Source: an uncultured Clostridia bacterium (lineage in GTDB: Bacteria > Bacillota > Clostridia > TANB77 > UBA1234). Taken from it: DNA of 43,120 nt. The notes under the pieces were generated by a model. The model worked only from the letters and a program-made list of their open reading frames with translations, did not search any database and was not told the origin of the DNA. Within the stretch, counting starts at the first letter, position 1, and each line of letters opens with the position of its first letter. Position numbers and translations under genes: made by a program. Shown here in pieces: positions 10,742 through 20,000 of this stretch. The stretch covers positions 1 through 43,120 of the forward strand of contig CAMUYU010000009.1 in NCBI GenBank assembly GCA_947164995.1, given 5' to 3'.

Positions 10742-10842
10742 TATGGTTAGATTTCTTAAGATATGTGAAGTCTTAAGGGCGCTTCTATCTCTAATCAAAA
10801 TCCTAGAACTTCAAGCTTTATCCTATACGGAGGTGTTAAAAA

Positions 10843-10992
10843 ATGAGAGATAAAATTACTCTTGCTTGCACAGAATGCAATCAAAGAAACTATGACAAGA
10901 AAAAGAATAAAAAGAATGATCCTGACAGACTTGAGATGAAAAAGTATTGCAAATTCTGCAAGAAACATACAGTTCATAAAGAAACAAAATAA
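10843..10992 (+). CDS. rpmG: 50S ribosomal protein L33 (zinc-ribbon form)
   Basis: A 49-residue protein, too short for the ORF track: [17 protein letters not shown] to [14 protein letters not shown]. The two CxxC pairs (CTEC and CKFC) are the zinc ligands of the C+ form of L33. CGGAGG precedes the ATG. It opens the rpmG-secE-nusG block, a common order in bacteria. A tRNA-Trp often found beside it elsewhere is not present. Confidence 0.96.
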   Translation: MRDKITLACTECNQRNYDKKKNKKNDPDRLEMKKYCKFCKKHTVHKETK

Positions 10993-11014
10993 TTAATAAA
11001 AAGGTGTGATAAAA

Positions 11015-11239
11015 ATGTCAGATAAACCTGAAGTAAGTGCTAAAAAAGGTTCATTTTTCTCAAACATGGGTGCTGAACTTAAAAAAGTTGTTTGGCCTAC
11101 AAAATCACAAACAGTTAAAAGCACAGGTACAGTTATTCTATTTGTATTAATAGTTACAGCTATTTTAGTTATTCTAAACATTGTTTTCCAAAATGCTAAC
11201 AATGCATATTGGGATTTTATCAGTGGAAAGAACGTATAA
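11015..11239 (+). CDS. secE: Preprotein translocase subunit SecE
   Basis: The small essential subunit of the SecYEG channel, 74 residues here, as usual in Gram-positives. The amphipathic segment AELKKVVWPTKSQTVKSTGTV is the family signature, followed by one membrane span (about 41-62, VILFVLIVTAILVILNIVF). AAAAGGTG at 10999-11006 places the start at the ATG at 11015; the GTG at 11006 used by the ORF track overlaps the ribosome-binding site. Lies 22 bases after rpmG and 29 before nusG. Confidence 0.96.
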   Translation: MSDKPEVSAKKGSFFSNMGAELKKVVWPTKSQTVKSTGTVILFVLIVTAILVILNIVFQNANNAYWDFISGKNV

Positions 11240-11268
11240 TTTTAATTCTATTATAAAGGAGGAGTAAC

Positions 11269-11808
11269 ATGCCTCAAGATGATAACAATAATCAAGAGCA
11301 AGCAAAATGGTATGTAGCACATACATACTCAGGCTATGAAAACAAAGTTAAAGATACTTTGGAAAGAGCCGTTGAAAATAGAAATATGCAAGACATGATT
11401 CAAGAGATAGTTGTTCCAATGGAAGAAAGAATTGAAATTAAAGATGGCAAAAAGAAAACTACACTTGGAAAAGTTTTCCCTGGCTATGTTTTAGTAAAGA
11501 TGATTCTTACAGAGGAAACTTGGTATGTTGTGAGAAATGTTAGAGGAGTTACCGGGTTCGTTGGAGCCGGTGGAAAACCTGAACCTCTTACTGAAGAAGA
11601 AATTAGAAAGATGGGCTTTGAAACAGCTCCTGTAGAAATAGACTACGAAGCAGGTGATACAGTTAAAGTCGTATATGGACCACTTGAATCATTTGTTGGA
11701 GTTGTAGAGTCAATCAACATGGAAAAAGCAAAAGTAAAAGTACTAGTTTCTATGTTTGGAAGAGAAACTCCAGTAGAGCTAGATTTTGCTCAAGTACAAA
11801 AAGTATAA
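11269..11808 (+). CDS. nusG: Transcription termination/antitermination factor NusG
   Basis: NusG binds RNA polymerase and modulates pausing and termination. The 179 residues contain the NGN domain (about 12-120, KWYVAHTYSGYENKVKDTLE, FPGYVLVKM, RGVTGFVG) and a C-terminal KOW domain (about 127-177, AGDTVKVVYGPLESFVGVVE). Length is typical. AAAGGAGGAG precedes the ATG. Cotranscribed with secE upstream and rplK downstream. Confidence 0.98.
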   Translation: MPQDDNNNQEQAKWYVAHTYSGYENKVKDTLERAVENRNMQDMIQEIVVPMEERIEIKDGKKKTTLGKVFPGYVLVKMILTEETWYVVRNVRGVTGFVGAGGKPEPLTEEEIRKMGFETAPVEIDYEAGDTVKVVYGPLESFVGVVESINMEKAKVKVLVSMFGRETPVELDFAQVQKV

Positions 11809-11838
11809 TGTATATAAAAATGAAAGGGAGTAATATAA

Positions 11839-12276
11839 ATGGCAGCTAAAGGCGCAGAAAATGAAGTAAAAATTATAAAATTACAAATTCCTGCTGGTAA
11901 AGCTACTCCAGCTCCACCAGTTGGACCTGCATTAGGTGGTAGTGGTATCAACATCATGCAATTCGTTAAAGAATTCAATGATAGAACAGCTGATCAAGCT
12001 GGTATGACTATCCCAGTTGTAATTACTGTTAATAAAGATAAGTCATTCACATTCATTACAAAAGTTCCACCAGTTGCAGACTTATTATTAAAAGCAGCAA
12101 AAATTGAAAAAGGTAGTGCAAAACCAAACAAAGATAAGGTTGCTACAATTTCAAAAGAAGATTGCGAAAAAATCGCAAAACAAAAAATGCCAGACCTAAA
12201 CGCAGCATCATTAGAAGCTGCAATGAGCATGGTTAAAGGTACTGCAAGATCTATGGGTATTGTAGTAGCTGAATAA
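11839..12276 (+). CDS. rplK: 50S ribosomal protein L11
   Basis: L11 of the GTPase-associated stalk base. The 145 residues include the N-terminal [37 protein letters not shown] and the C-terminal rRNA-binding part ending [10 protein letters not shown]. Length is standard. GAAAGGGAG precedes the ATG. Lies 30 bases after nusG and 57 before rplA. Confidence 0.98.
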   Translation: MAAKGAENEVKIIKLQIPAGKATPAPPVGPALGGSGINIMQFVKEFNDRTADQAGMTIPVVITVNKDKSFTFITKVPPVADLLLKAAKIEKGSAKPNKDKVATISKEDCEKIAKQKMPDLNAASLEAAMSMVKGTARSMGIVVAE

Positions 12277-12284
12277 TAAATAAA

Positions 12285-12320
12285 ATGGGAGAACGCTAAA
12301 AAAGCGGTCGCTAAAACCAA
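12285..12320 (+). promoter_or_regulatory. Possible L1-binding translational operator before rplA
   Basis: TGGGAG-AACGC-loop-GCGGTCGCTAAAACCA can fold with TGG pairing to CCA, an internal loop and a CGCT/AGCG stem, directly before the rplA ribosome-binding site. The layout resembles the L1-binding mRNA sites between rplK and rplA of other bacteria. Assignment is by eye. Confidence 0.45.
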
Positions 12321-12333
12321 AGGAGGAAACAAA

Positions 12334-13017
12334 ATGAAAAAGAGAAGTAAAAAGTATCAAGATAGCGTTAAGATGATTGATGCTAACGCTACATATGATG
12401 CAAAATCAGCTATTGAATTAGTTGAAAAAATGCCAAAAGCAAAATTTGATGAAACAATTGAAGTTCACTTCAAACTAGGTGTTGATTCAAAGCATGCTGA
12501 TCAACAAGTTAGAGGAGTTATCGTTCTTCCTCATGGTACGGGTAAAACTCAAAGAGTTTTAGTATTTGCTAGAGGACCAAAAGCTGACGAAGCACAAGCT
12601 GCTGGAGCAGACTTTGTTGGAGCTGAAGATTTAATTCCAAAGATTGAAAAAGAAAATTGGTTCGATTATGATGTTATCGTTGCTACACCAGATATGATGG
12701 GTATCATTGGTAGATTAGGTAAAGTATTAGGACCAAAAGGTTTAATGCCAAACCCTAAATCAGGAACAGTTACAATGGATGTTGCAAAAGCAGTTCAAGA
12801 AATTAAAGCTGGTAAAATCGAGTATAGACTTGATAAAAACAACATCATTCACTGCCCAATTGGTAAAGCATCATTTGGTGCACAAAAACTTATAGAAAAC
12901 TATGAAGCTTTATATGAAGCTATAGTTAAAGCAAAACCAGCTGCAGCAAAAGGAACATATATTCAAAACATCACAGTTGCAAGCACAATGGGTCCTGGAG
13001 TTGACATCAAAGGTTAA
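12334..13017 (+). CDS. rplA: 50S ribosomal protein L1
   Basis: L1 of the mobile L1 stalk, also commonly a repressor of its own mRNA. 227 residues, normal length. Family stretches include [48 protein letters not shown] and [28 protein letters not shown] precedes the ATG. The adjacent rplJ carries its own leader RNA, so transcription is probably adjusted after this gene. Confidence 0.98.
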   Translation: MKKRSKKYQDSVKMIDANATYDAKSAIELVEKMPKAKFDETIEVHFKLGVDSKHADQQVRGVIVLPHGTGKTQRVLVFARGPKADEAQAAGADFVGAEDLIPKIEKENWFDYDVIVATPDMMGIIGRLGKVLGPKGLMPNPKSGTVTMDVAKAVQEIKAGKIEYRLDKNNIIHCPIGKASFGAQKLIENYEALYEAIVKAKPAAAKGTYIQNITVASTMGPGVDIKG

Positions 13018-13028
13018 TATAATTAATA

Positions 13029-13130
13029 TCCAAAGACAATAGGTTGCATTTAATGCACAAATCCTATCGAGGAACACATAAAAAGAGTATTCTAACTCCA
13101 GTGTCCTCGTGGGCATTGGAGTTTTAATTT
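13029..13130 (+). ncRNA. Ribosomal protein L10 leader with attenuator terminator
   Basis: The rplA-rplJ gap carries a leader like those to which L10(L12)4 binds. TCCAAAGACAATAGG and the TGCAT-TTA-ATGCA hairpin enclosed by ATAGG/CCTAT form the recognition part. GAGGAaCAC can pair with GTGtCCTC, while AACTCCAGTG can instead pair with CATTGGAGTT followed by a T-rich run (about 13094-13129), giving mutually exclusive antiterminator and terminator folds. Confidence 0.85.
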
Positions 13131-13180
13131 GTAAAAAATAATAATTAATATAGAACCAAACGAAAGGAGGATGCACCTTT

Positions 13181-13684
13181 ATGGCAAACGCAAAAGTTCT
13201 TTCTAAAAAGAAAGACGAAGTTCAAGCTTACAAAGAGAAGTTTGAAAAATCAAAATTAGTAATTTTAGCAGATTACAGAGGAATCAACGTAAGTGATGTT
13301 ACAAAAGTTAGAGCAGACCTTAGAAAATCTAATACAGAATATAAAGTAGCTAAAAATTCAATTTTAAGATTTGCTGCAAAAGAAGCAAAGTTAGATGAAT
13401 TAGAGAGCTTACTAGAAGGCCCTACAGCAGTAGCATTCAGCTATGATGACTACGTAGACCCTGCAAAAGTTATTTACAACTACGCTAAAACATCTGATTT
13501 TTATAAAATCAAAGGCGGAGTTATGGATGGAAAAGTTATTTCAGTTGCTGAAATTGAAAGACTAGCTAAACTTCCATCAAAAGAAATGCTTCTTACACAA
13601 CTTGCTACAGTATTACTTGCAAATATCAGAAACTTTGCAGTTGTTATTGATCAAGTTAGACAACAAAAAGAAGAAAATGCGTAA
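13181..13684 (+). CDS. rplJ: 50S ribosomal protein L10
   Basis: L10 anchors the L7/L12 dimers to the ribosome. The 167 residues show the family pattern: SKKKDEVQAYKEKFEKSKLVILADYRGINVSDVTKVRADLRKSN, EGPTAVAFSYDD and the C-terminal helix that binds L7/L12. AAAGGAGG precedes this ATG. Its expression is probably controlled by the leader just upstream, with L10-L12 as the repressor. Confidence 0.98.
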   Translation: MANAKVLSKKKDEVQAYKEKFEKSKLVILADYRGINVSDVTKVRADLRKSNTEYKVAKNSILRFAAKEAKLDELESLLEGPTAVAFSYDDYVDPAKVIYNYAKTSDFYKIKGGVMDGKVISVAEIERLAKLPSKEMLLTQLATVLLANIRNFAVVIDQVRQQKEENA

Positions 13685-13751
13685 TAAGCATTATAAGCAG
13701 TTATTAACTGCAACCAATTAAAAATATAATAAAATAAAGGAGAATAATATC

Positions 13752-14123
13752 ATGAAAATTGAAGAAATTGTTGCTGAAGTTGAAAAACTTACAGTATTAG
13801 AATTAGCTGACTTAGTTAAAGCTATCGAAGAAAAATTTGGAGTATCTGCAGCAGCTGCTGCAGTTGTAGCTGCACCTGCTGGAGCTGGAGACGCTGCTGG
13901 CGCTGCAGAAAAATCTACATTTAACGTAATCTTAAAAGAAGCAGGCGGAAACAAAATCGCTGTTATCAAAGCTGTTAGAGAAGCTACAGGTCTTGGCTTA
14001 AAAGAAGCTAAAGAATTAGTTGATGGCGCTCCAAAGACAGTTAAAGAAGGAGTTTCTAAAGCTGATGCTGAAGCTCTTCAAAAAGCTTTAGTTGATGCTG
14101 GTGCTGTTGTTGAATTACAATAA
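13752..14123 (+). CDS. rplL: 50S ribosomal protein L7/L12
   Basis: The stalk protein that recruits translation GTPases. 123 residues: N-terminal dimerisation domain, an Ala-rich hinge (about 36-55, [18 protein letters not shown]) and the C-terminal domain with [38 protein letters not shown] precedes the ATG. The gap to rplJ holds a GCAGTT-att-AACTGC hairpin (13697-13711) without a T-run. A strong terminator follows; rpoB, the usual next gene, is not in the window. Confidence 0.98.
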   Translation: MKIEEIVAEVEKLTVLELADLVKAIEEKFGVSAAAAAVVAAPAGAGDAAGAAEKSTFNVILKEAGGNKIAVIKAVREATGLGLKEAKELVDGAPKTVKEGVSKADAEALQKALVDAGAVVELQ

Positions 14124-14143
14124 TTGCATAGTTTAATAAGATT

Positions 14144-14171
14144 GCCCAAGTACTTCTACTTGGGCTTTTTT
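14144..14171 (+). terminator. Terminator after rplL
   Basis: GCCCAAGTA-CTTC-TACTTGGGC, a perfect 9-bp stem with tetraloop followed by six T. It ends the ribosomal block where rpoBC would normally begin. Confidence 0.95.
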
Positions 14172-14216
14172 ATAAAATTTTAGCACCATTAAAATTTATG
14201 AAAAGGAATTATCAAA

Positions 14217-15191
14217 ATGGGTGAAAAAAGAAAATTAGAAAAATATCAAGAGGTTGAAAGAAGCCTAATAACTACATATAGAAAACCTATCTGGAGTCGC
14301 TTTATTCAAGCAATTAACGAATATAAGTTAATTGAAGATGGAGATAAGATTGCAGTTTGTATTTCTGGAGGAAAAGATTCTATGCTTATGGCAAAGTGTT
14401 TTCAAGAGCTTGAACGTCATGGTATAAAGAACTTTGAAGTAGTATATTTATGCATGAATCCAGGATATAACGAAAAGAATAGAGAAAAGATAGTTGAAAA
14501 TGCCAAGCTTTTAAATGTACCAATTCAAATATTTGATACAAATATTTTTAATGTAGTTACAAGAATTGAGAATAATCCTTGCTATATTTGTGCACGCATG
14601 AGAAGAGGTTACTTGTATAAAAAAGCAAGAGAATTAGGCTGTAACAAAATTGCCTTAGGTCACCATTTTGATGATGTTATTGAAACTGTTCTTATGGGAA
14701 TGTTTTATGGTTCGCAATTTCAAACTATGATGCCAAAACTTCATAGTACATTCCACAAAGGAATGGAGTTAATACGTCCAATGTATTTTGTAAATGAGGC
14801 AGATGTAATTGCTTGGAAAAATAAAAATGGATTAGAGTTTTTACAATGCGCTTGTAAATTTACAGAAGAATACACAAAAACAAATAACAAAGAAGGCGAG
14901 TCAAAGCGAAAAGAAGTTAAAGACTTGATTGCAAACCTTCGTAAAATTAATCCAAAAGTCGATATTAATATTTTTAGAAGTGTTGAAAACGTAAATTTAG
15001 ATACTATTATTTCTTATCGTAGAGGAGATGAATTTCATCATTTCTTAGATGATTATGAAGAACAAGGCAGAATTAAAGATGCTAAGATTTCAGAAGAAAT
15101 GATTGCAAAAAAAGAAAAGAAGTTCTTGCTTGAAATGGGAAATGGAGAATCTAAAGCCATAGATAACACTACTATGGAAATTGAGGAATAA
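14217..15191 (+). CDS. ttcA: TtcA/TilS-type tRNA-modifying PP-loop ATPase (probable tRNA 2-thiocytidine synthase)
   Basis: A 324-residue PP-loop enzyme. The ATP-pyrophosphatase motif CISGGKDSMLM lies near residue 49. The pair CYICARMRRG and the single Cys in FLQCACKF provide the cysteines that hold an iron-sulfur cluster in TtcA, and LGHHFDDVIETVLMGMFYG is the second conserved block. TtcA activates a tRNA cytidine by adenylation and replaces its oxygen with sulfur. The C-terminal tail is Lys/Glu-rich. An AAAAGGAA site precedes the ATG. Related two-thiouridine enzymes (Ncs6 group) share the fold, so the exact tRNA target is not certain. Confidence 0.82.
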   Translation: MGEKRKLEKYQEVERSLITTYRKPIWSRFIQAINEYKLIEDGDKIAVCISGGKDSMLMAKCFQELERHGIKNFEVVYLCMNPGYNEKNREKIVENAKLLNVPIQIFDTNIFNVVTRIENNPCYICARMRRGYLYKKARELGCNKIALGHHFDDVIETVLMGMFYGSQFQTMMPKLHSTFHKGMELIRPMYFVNEADVIAWKNKNGLEFLQCACKFTEEYTKTNNKEGESKRKEVKDLIANLRKINPKVDINIFRSVENVNLDTIISYRRGDEFHHFLDDYEEQGRIKDAKISEEMIAKKEKKFLLEMGNGESKAIDNTTMEIEE

Positions 15192-15222
15192 TCGACAAAA
15201 TAATGGATTTTTATTGAAAAAT

Positions 15223-15268
15223 AGCCTTATTTTAGCAAAAAAAGTAGCTAAAATAGGGCTTATTTTTT
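15223..15268 (+). terminator. Terminator after ttcA
   Basis: AGCCTTATTTTAGC pairs with GCTAAAATAGGGCT (14 bp, one U-G pair), followed by TATTTTTT. The next promoter starts directly at the T-run. Confidence 0.93.
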
Positions 15269-15295
15269 GACAAAATCGCCATTTTGTAATAAAAT
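15267..15295 (+). promoter_or_regulatory. Sigma-A promoter of yebC
   Basis: TTGACA at 15267-15272, 17 bases, then TAAAAT at 15290-15295. It overlaps the T-tract of the preceding terminator. Confidence 0.85.
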
Positions 15296-15337
15296 ATATA
15301 AGCTTTATAAAATATAAAAATTTAAGGAGGAAGAGGT

Positions 15338-16075
15338 ATGTCAGGACATTCAAAATGGCATAATATTGCAGCTAAAAAAGGAAAAACAGATGCTGCAAGA
15401 GGAAAAGTTTTCACAAAACTTGGAAGAGAAATCTTAATAGCAGTTAAAGAAGGTGGCCCTGACCCCGTATCTAACTCAAAATTAAGAGATGTTATTGCAA
15501 AATGTAAGGCAAACAACATGCCAAATGATAATATAGAAAGAAGTATTAAAAGAGCAGCAGGTGAAGGATCAAATGCTCATTACGAAGACGTAGTATATGA
15601 AGGATATGGTCCTAACGGAGTTGCTATTATAGTAGAAGCTACTACAGATAATAGAAATAGAACAGCAGGAGATGTACGTCATATTTTTGATAAATTTGGC
15701 GGAAACTTAGGTGCAACAGGTTCTGTTTCATGGATGTTTGACAAAAAGGGCGTAATAGTAATTGAAAAGGCTTCAACAAAGCTTTCAGAAGATGATTTAA
15801 TGATGGAAGCACTAGAACTTGGTGCAGATAACTTTGAACCTGATGAAGAATTCTATGAAATTACTACAGCTCCAGAAGATTTCTCAAAAGTTAGAGAAGG
15901 CTTAGAAGCAAAAGGAATAGAATTTATTGAAGCAGAAGTTAAAATGGTTCCTCAAAACTATGTTGCTTTAGATGCAGAAAGTTCTAGAAAAATGGGTCTT
16001 TTAGTAGACAATCTAGAAGACAACGACGACGTTTCTGAAGTATGGCACAATTGGGACGAACCTGACGAAGAATAA
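15338..16075 (+). CDS. yebC: YebC/PmpR-family protein (transcriptional regulator / translation factor)
   Basis: 245 residues with the family start [32 protein letters not shown], then [57 protein letters not shown] and SVSWMF. The family was described as DNA-binding regulators; more recent work also links members to relief of ribosome stalling at proline stretches. AAGGAGGAAG precedes the ATG. It probably heads a transcript with the next two genes. Confidence 0.95.
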   Translation: MSGHSKWHNIAAKKGKTDAARGKVFTKLGREILIAVKEGGPDPVSNSKLRDVIAKCKANNMPNDNIERSIKRAAGEGSNAHYEDVVYEGYGPNGVAIIVEATTDNRNRTAGDVRHIFDKFGGNLGATGSVSWMFDKKGVIVIEKASTKLSEDDLMMEALELGADNFEPDEEFYEITTAPEDFSKVREGLEAKGIEFIEAEVKMVPQNYVALDAESSRKMGLLVDNLEDNDDVSEVWHNWDEPDEE

Positions 16076-16095
16076 TAAAAAAGGATTTGAATCTT

Positions 16096-16431
16096 ATGAT
16101 TATTGATTTTAGTAATCCGTGGGTATTTATAGTTTGGTATTTTATTACAGCAGGATTATTGTTTGCATCTTATAAAACTAAAAAGTCTAAAATATGCTTA
16201 GTTCCAGTATTTTATTTTTTATTAATATTGGGGCTTCATCTTGCGTACCCTGATTGGATTAAAAACATTGTAATTCACAGAGTTTTTAACTTCCTAGGAT
16301 TAGCAGTGTCACTTTCTATGTTTGTTGTAATGGACGAGGTTGAAACTAGAAGAAAAGTAATTAGTCAAGTTTTCAAAAACAGATATAAAAAGGGAGAAGA
16401 ACAAAAAGAAGAACAGGAAGAGGATGAATAA
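16096..16431 (+). CDS. Small membrane protein of unknown function
   Basis: A 111-residue protein with about three membrane segments: WVFIVWYFITAGLLFASY, ICLVPVFYFLLILGLHLAY and FNFLGLAVSLSMFVVM, followed by a charged tail rich in Lys and Glu (KKGEEQKEEQEEDE). AAAAAGGA upstream favours the ATG at 16096 over the TTG at 16087 of the ORF track, which lies on the ribosome-binding site. Its stop overlaps the dtd start in TAATG, implying translational coupling. I do not recognise the family. Confidence 0.7.
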   Translation: MIIDFSNPWVFIVWYFITAGLLFASYKTKKSKICLVPVFYFLLILGLHLAYPDWIKNIVIHRVFNFLGLAVSLSMFVVMDEVETRRKVISQVFKNRYKKGEEQKEEQEEDE

Positions 16432-16889
16432 TGAGAGCAATAGTACAAAGAGTTAAGAGTTCAACACTATCTATTGATGGTGAAGAATATTCTAAAATAG
16501 ATAAAGGATTTATGGTATTAATTGGAATAACACCAACAGATACTGAAAATGATGCAAAAGTTTTAGCAGAAAAAATTGTAAATTTAAGAGTGTTTGAAGA
16601 TGAAAATGAAAAGATGAATCTTGCACTTAATGCAGTAGATGGAGAACTACAAATAGTTTCTCAATTTACTTTATATGCAGATTGTCATCATGGTAATAGG
16701 CCTGCATTTGTAGATGCTGCAAGGCCAGAGCAAGCAATTCCTTTATATGAAAAATTTGTTGAATATTGTAAAGGTTTAACAAAAAACAAAGTGGTAACTG
16801 GAGTATTTGGTGCATATATGCAGATTGATTTAGTAAACGATGGACCAGTTACAATATTTTTAGAAGTAAAAGATGGAAAGGTTTTATAA
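16431..16889 (+). CDS. dtd: D-aminoacyl-tRNA deacylase
   Basis: Hydrolyses D-amino acids wrongly attached to tRNA. 152 residues with MRAIVQRVKSSTLSIDGEE, the active-site block SQFTLYADCHHGNRPAF, and the cross-subunit Gly-Pro motif in VNDGPVTIFLE. The start codon overlaps the preceding stop by one base and no separate ribosome-binding site is needed. The stop codon lies inside the terminator hairpin. Confidence 0.96.
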   Translation: MRAIVQRVKSSTLSIDGEEYSKIDKGFMVLIGITPTDTENDAKVLAEKIVNLRVFEDENEKMNLALNAVDGELQIVSQFTLYADCHHGNRPAFVDAARPEQAIPLYEKFVEYCKGLTKNKVVTGVFGAYMQIDLVNDGPVTIFLEVKDGKVL

Positions 16890-16902
16890 CCTTTCTTTTT
16901 TT
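16876..16902 (+). terminator. Terminator overlapping the dtd stop codon
   Basis: GAAAGGTT and AACCTTTC form an 8-bp stem followed by seven T. The loop contains the TAA stop of dtd. Confidence 0.88.
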
Positions 16903-16946
16903 ATGCAAATAATTATTAATTTTATATTAACAAACATGCTGAATAA

Positions 16947-16975
16947 TTGAAAAAAAGCACTATTAATTATAAAAT
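16947..16975 (+). promoter_or_regulatory. Promoter of the alpha-2-macroglobulin-like gene
   Basis: TTGAAA at 16947-16952, 17 bases, TAAAAT at 16970-16975. The leader is about 65 bases and ends with ACGGAGGA before the ATG at 17048. Confidence 0.7.
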
Positions 16976-17047
16976 AAATTTGGAAATTTATGCGTTATTC
17001 TAAATAATTTTAAAGATGATTAGTCTTGATATCAAACGGAGGATAAA

Positions 17048-20000
17048 ATGAAATCAGTTAAAGGTCTAATAATAATAATTTTAGTTATTTCATTAATTGT
17101 AATTTCTACGGCATGGTTTTTTATGCACACGCAACTTATAAAGTTTTATAACGATTTGGGTGCAAAATTTAGCGATATTAGAGATTCTTCAACTTCTATG
17201 AATCATGTAAAAGCTATAGTAAATAATGAAGCAGAAGTAGATGGTGTTATTCCAACTAAAGATGTTGTATTTACAATTGCTTTTGCAGATGAGGTAACAG
17301 AAGAATATGTAAAAAATACATTTTCTATCGAGAAGAATGAGTTATCACCTTCATATAATGAAATTAAAAGCGAAATTAATAAAATAGATAAAAAAAATTA
17401 TGCCTTGAAAGTTATCGATAAGCTAGATGAAGGTGCTGTTTATAATGTTATCGAAAAGACAGAAGATGGCACTAATAAGTGGGCTTTCCAAACTGAAAAA
17501 AGATTAACAGTTAAAAATTCTTATCCAAGCGAAGTTTTGAGTACGGCAAATGGTTGTCCGGATTTTTCTTTAAACTTTACACCAATTGAAAATATTAGCG
17601 ATTATGTTTCTGTAGAACCAGCCATTCCGGGCTATTGGGAAAAGAGCGGATCATATTATTATTTTAGACATTCTAATGATAATTTTGAATATGATAAAGA
17701 ATACACTGTTACTGTACACAAAGGAATGCATGATATATATGGAAATAAAATGGATGAAGACCACGCATGGTCTTTTCATGTAGAGGCAAGCAAATATAGT
17801 AATAATGGTGGTAATAATAGTTCCGATTATAACGACGAACCAAATAGTAGAAAAAGTAAAATAGACAATGTCATTATTCAATCTGAAAATGCATTTAAAA
17901 CAGGTGAAAAAATTTCTTTTGATATTTCATTATTAGTATACCTTAATAAAAATGATTCTTCTTTTGATATATCTTCAAATGAATATAAAATATTTAATCT
18001 TAGCAATGAAAAGGAATACTTAAAAATTTTACACACAGATGCAGAATCTTTATGGGATAATAAGAACTATACTCAAATTACTACAGGAAAGCTATTTAAC
18101 GACAATTTAGTTTATAAAGATGTAGAAAATCCATGGGAAGATGTTTTAAAAGAAAACACAATTCAAACCGATTTTTCGAGTGAAAAAGAGGGGTACTATG
18201 TAATTGTTGCAAGAGTTGGAGAAGACTATGATTACAAACCATTCCAAATTAATAATACAATAGTTAGTGCAAGTTTCTCTGATACTAAAGAAGCATTTAT
18301 AGTTGTAAAAAATGCTAAAGATGCAAGAGTTTATATTAATGATATTTCAATCGGAAAAGTAGATAAAGACGGAGTATTGTATGTTGAAAATGCTCTTGGA
18401 AAAGTTGGAGAACCTAATGAGTATGATTATTTAGAAGTTAGAAGCGATAGCTCTGAAAATTTAGTATTAGATATAACAAAGGATTTATATGAAATAGGTT
18501 ATTATGACTTGCGTAATTCAAAAGATAATACAGTAGTAACTAGATTTAATAATGGTTATTTATATCACGATAGACCAGTTTATAGAGTTGGAGAAACTAT
18601 TAATTTTTGGGGTTATGCAAGAAATAGAGTTTATGGTTTGAAAGAAGCAACAATTGAAATTGAAGTTAATAGTCAATTACTTGTTGATGAAAAGTTAAAA
18701 CTTAATAAAATGGGATGCTTTACCTATCAATATGAACTAAACGAAGTAAATCCTGGTTCATATGTTGAAGCAAGTATATACATAGATGGCTATTTAATAG
18801 ATAGCAGATATTTAAGAATTGAAGATTATAGTACAAGAGAATATGTAATAGACATTGAAAGAGATGGAAATAGAATAATAGTAGGAAATAGTTCAAACAT
18901 TTCAATTTCAGCTAATACATACGACGGGGTTCCTTTAGCAAATACAGATTTTAACGTAAGTGTACCAGATTCTAGATCTAATAGCTTTCTAAATACTGTT
19001 TCAAATACTATTACAACTGATTTAGATGGAAATGGAACTGGAAGAATTGATTTTAATTTAAAAGATACGCCATCAACAACAGATAGTGAGCGTTTAAATA
19101 TTAGAGTAGAAAATTCTTTGCTAGATGGTGGATATGAATATCTTAATTATACAGTTTATCCATATAAAAACGATGCAAATATGTTTGTTAACTATAACAA
19201 AGAAAGTGGAGAATATAGTGTAGATTTTAGAGAGTTTAATGTTTTAGATAAAGACATAGTAGCCGATGATGAAATATATGTTGTAGCATCAGCTAAGAGT
19301 GTACATAGAATAGTTGAAAAAACATACTATGATGAATATACAAAAACGGAGAAAAAACAATACAAGAGTGTATATGATTTTCATAACGAATATAACAAAA
19401 CATTTACTATAAAACCGGTTGATGGAAAAGCTACACTTAATTTGAAAAATTGGTCTGATGGTATAAACGAAAAAGGTTATTATCGTTTTTTTGCTTATAT
19501 TAAGTCGGATTTAGGAGTAAACCTTTTGTTTAGTCAAAGTGATAATGAATATACTGTATATGGCTATGATATGTGGGATGAAAAGAAAACAACTTCTATT
19601 AAGCCAGTTGAAATAGTTGCTCAAACTGATTCTGGTGAACTAATTGAAGCACCGATTGAAGAAAAAGATAAGCGTACAAAAGATAATGATATACCAATGT
19701 ATGAATTATTAGTATCAAACCAATCACCAAACTTTGGTGATGAAGTTGAACTAAGACTTATTAAGTCTAAAGATGAATCATATTATTCGGATTATGACGA
19801 ATACTATTATGATGGTTATTATTATAATGATTATTATTATGATGAATACGATGACTACTATAGCGAAGTGAGAAACAATACTACATTGCAAGGAATAAAT
19901 GATTATTCTGGAATAGAAATGTATGCTTTGATGATTTCTGGAAGAGGGGTCGAAATATTAAAATCTAAAAATGCACCAATAAAGTTTACTTATAATGTAA

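Noticed and set aside
10740-10842. tRNA gene between the glycosyltransferase and rpmG
   Set aside because: tRNA-Trp often lies near rpmG-secE, but no cloverleaf, TTCGA-type T-loop or CCA end can be drawn; only a short hairpin is present.
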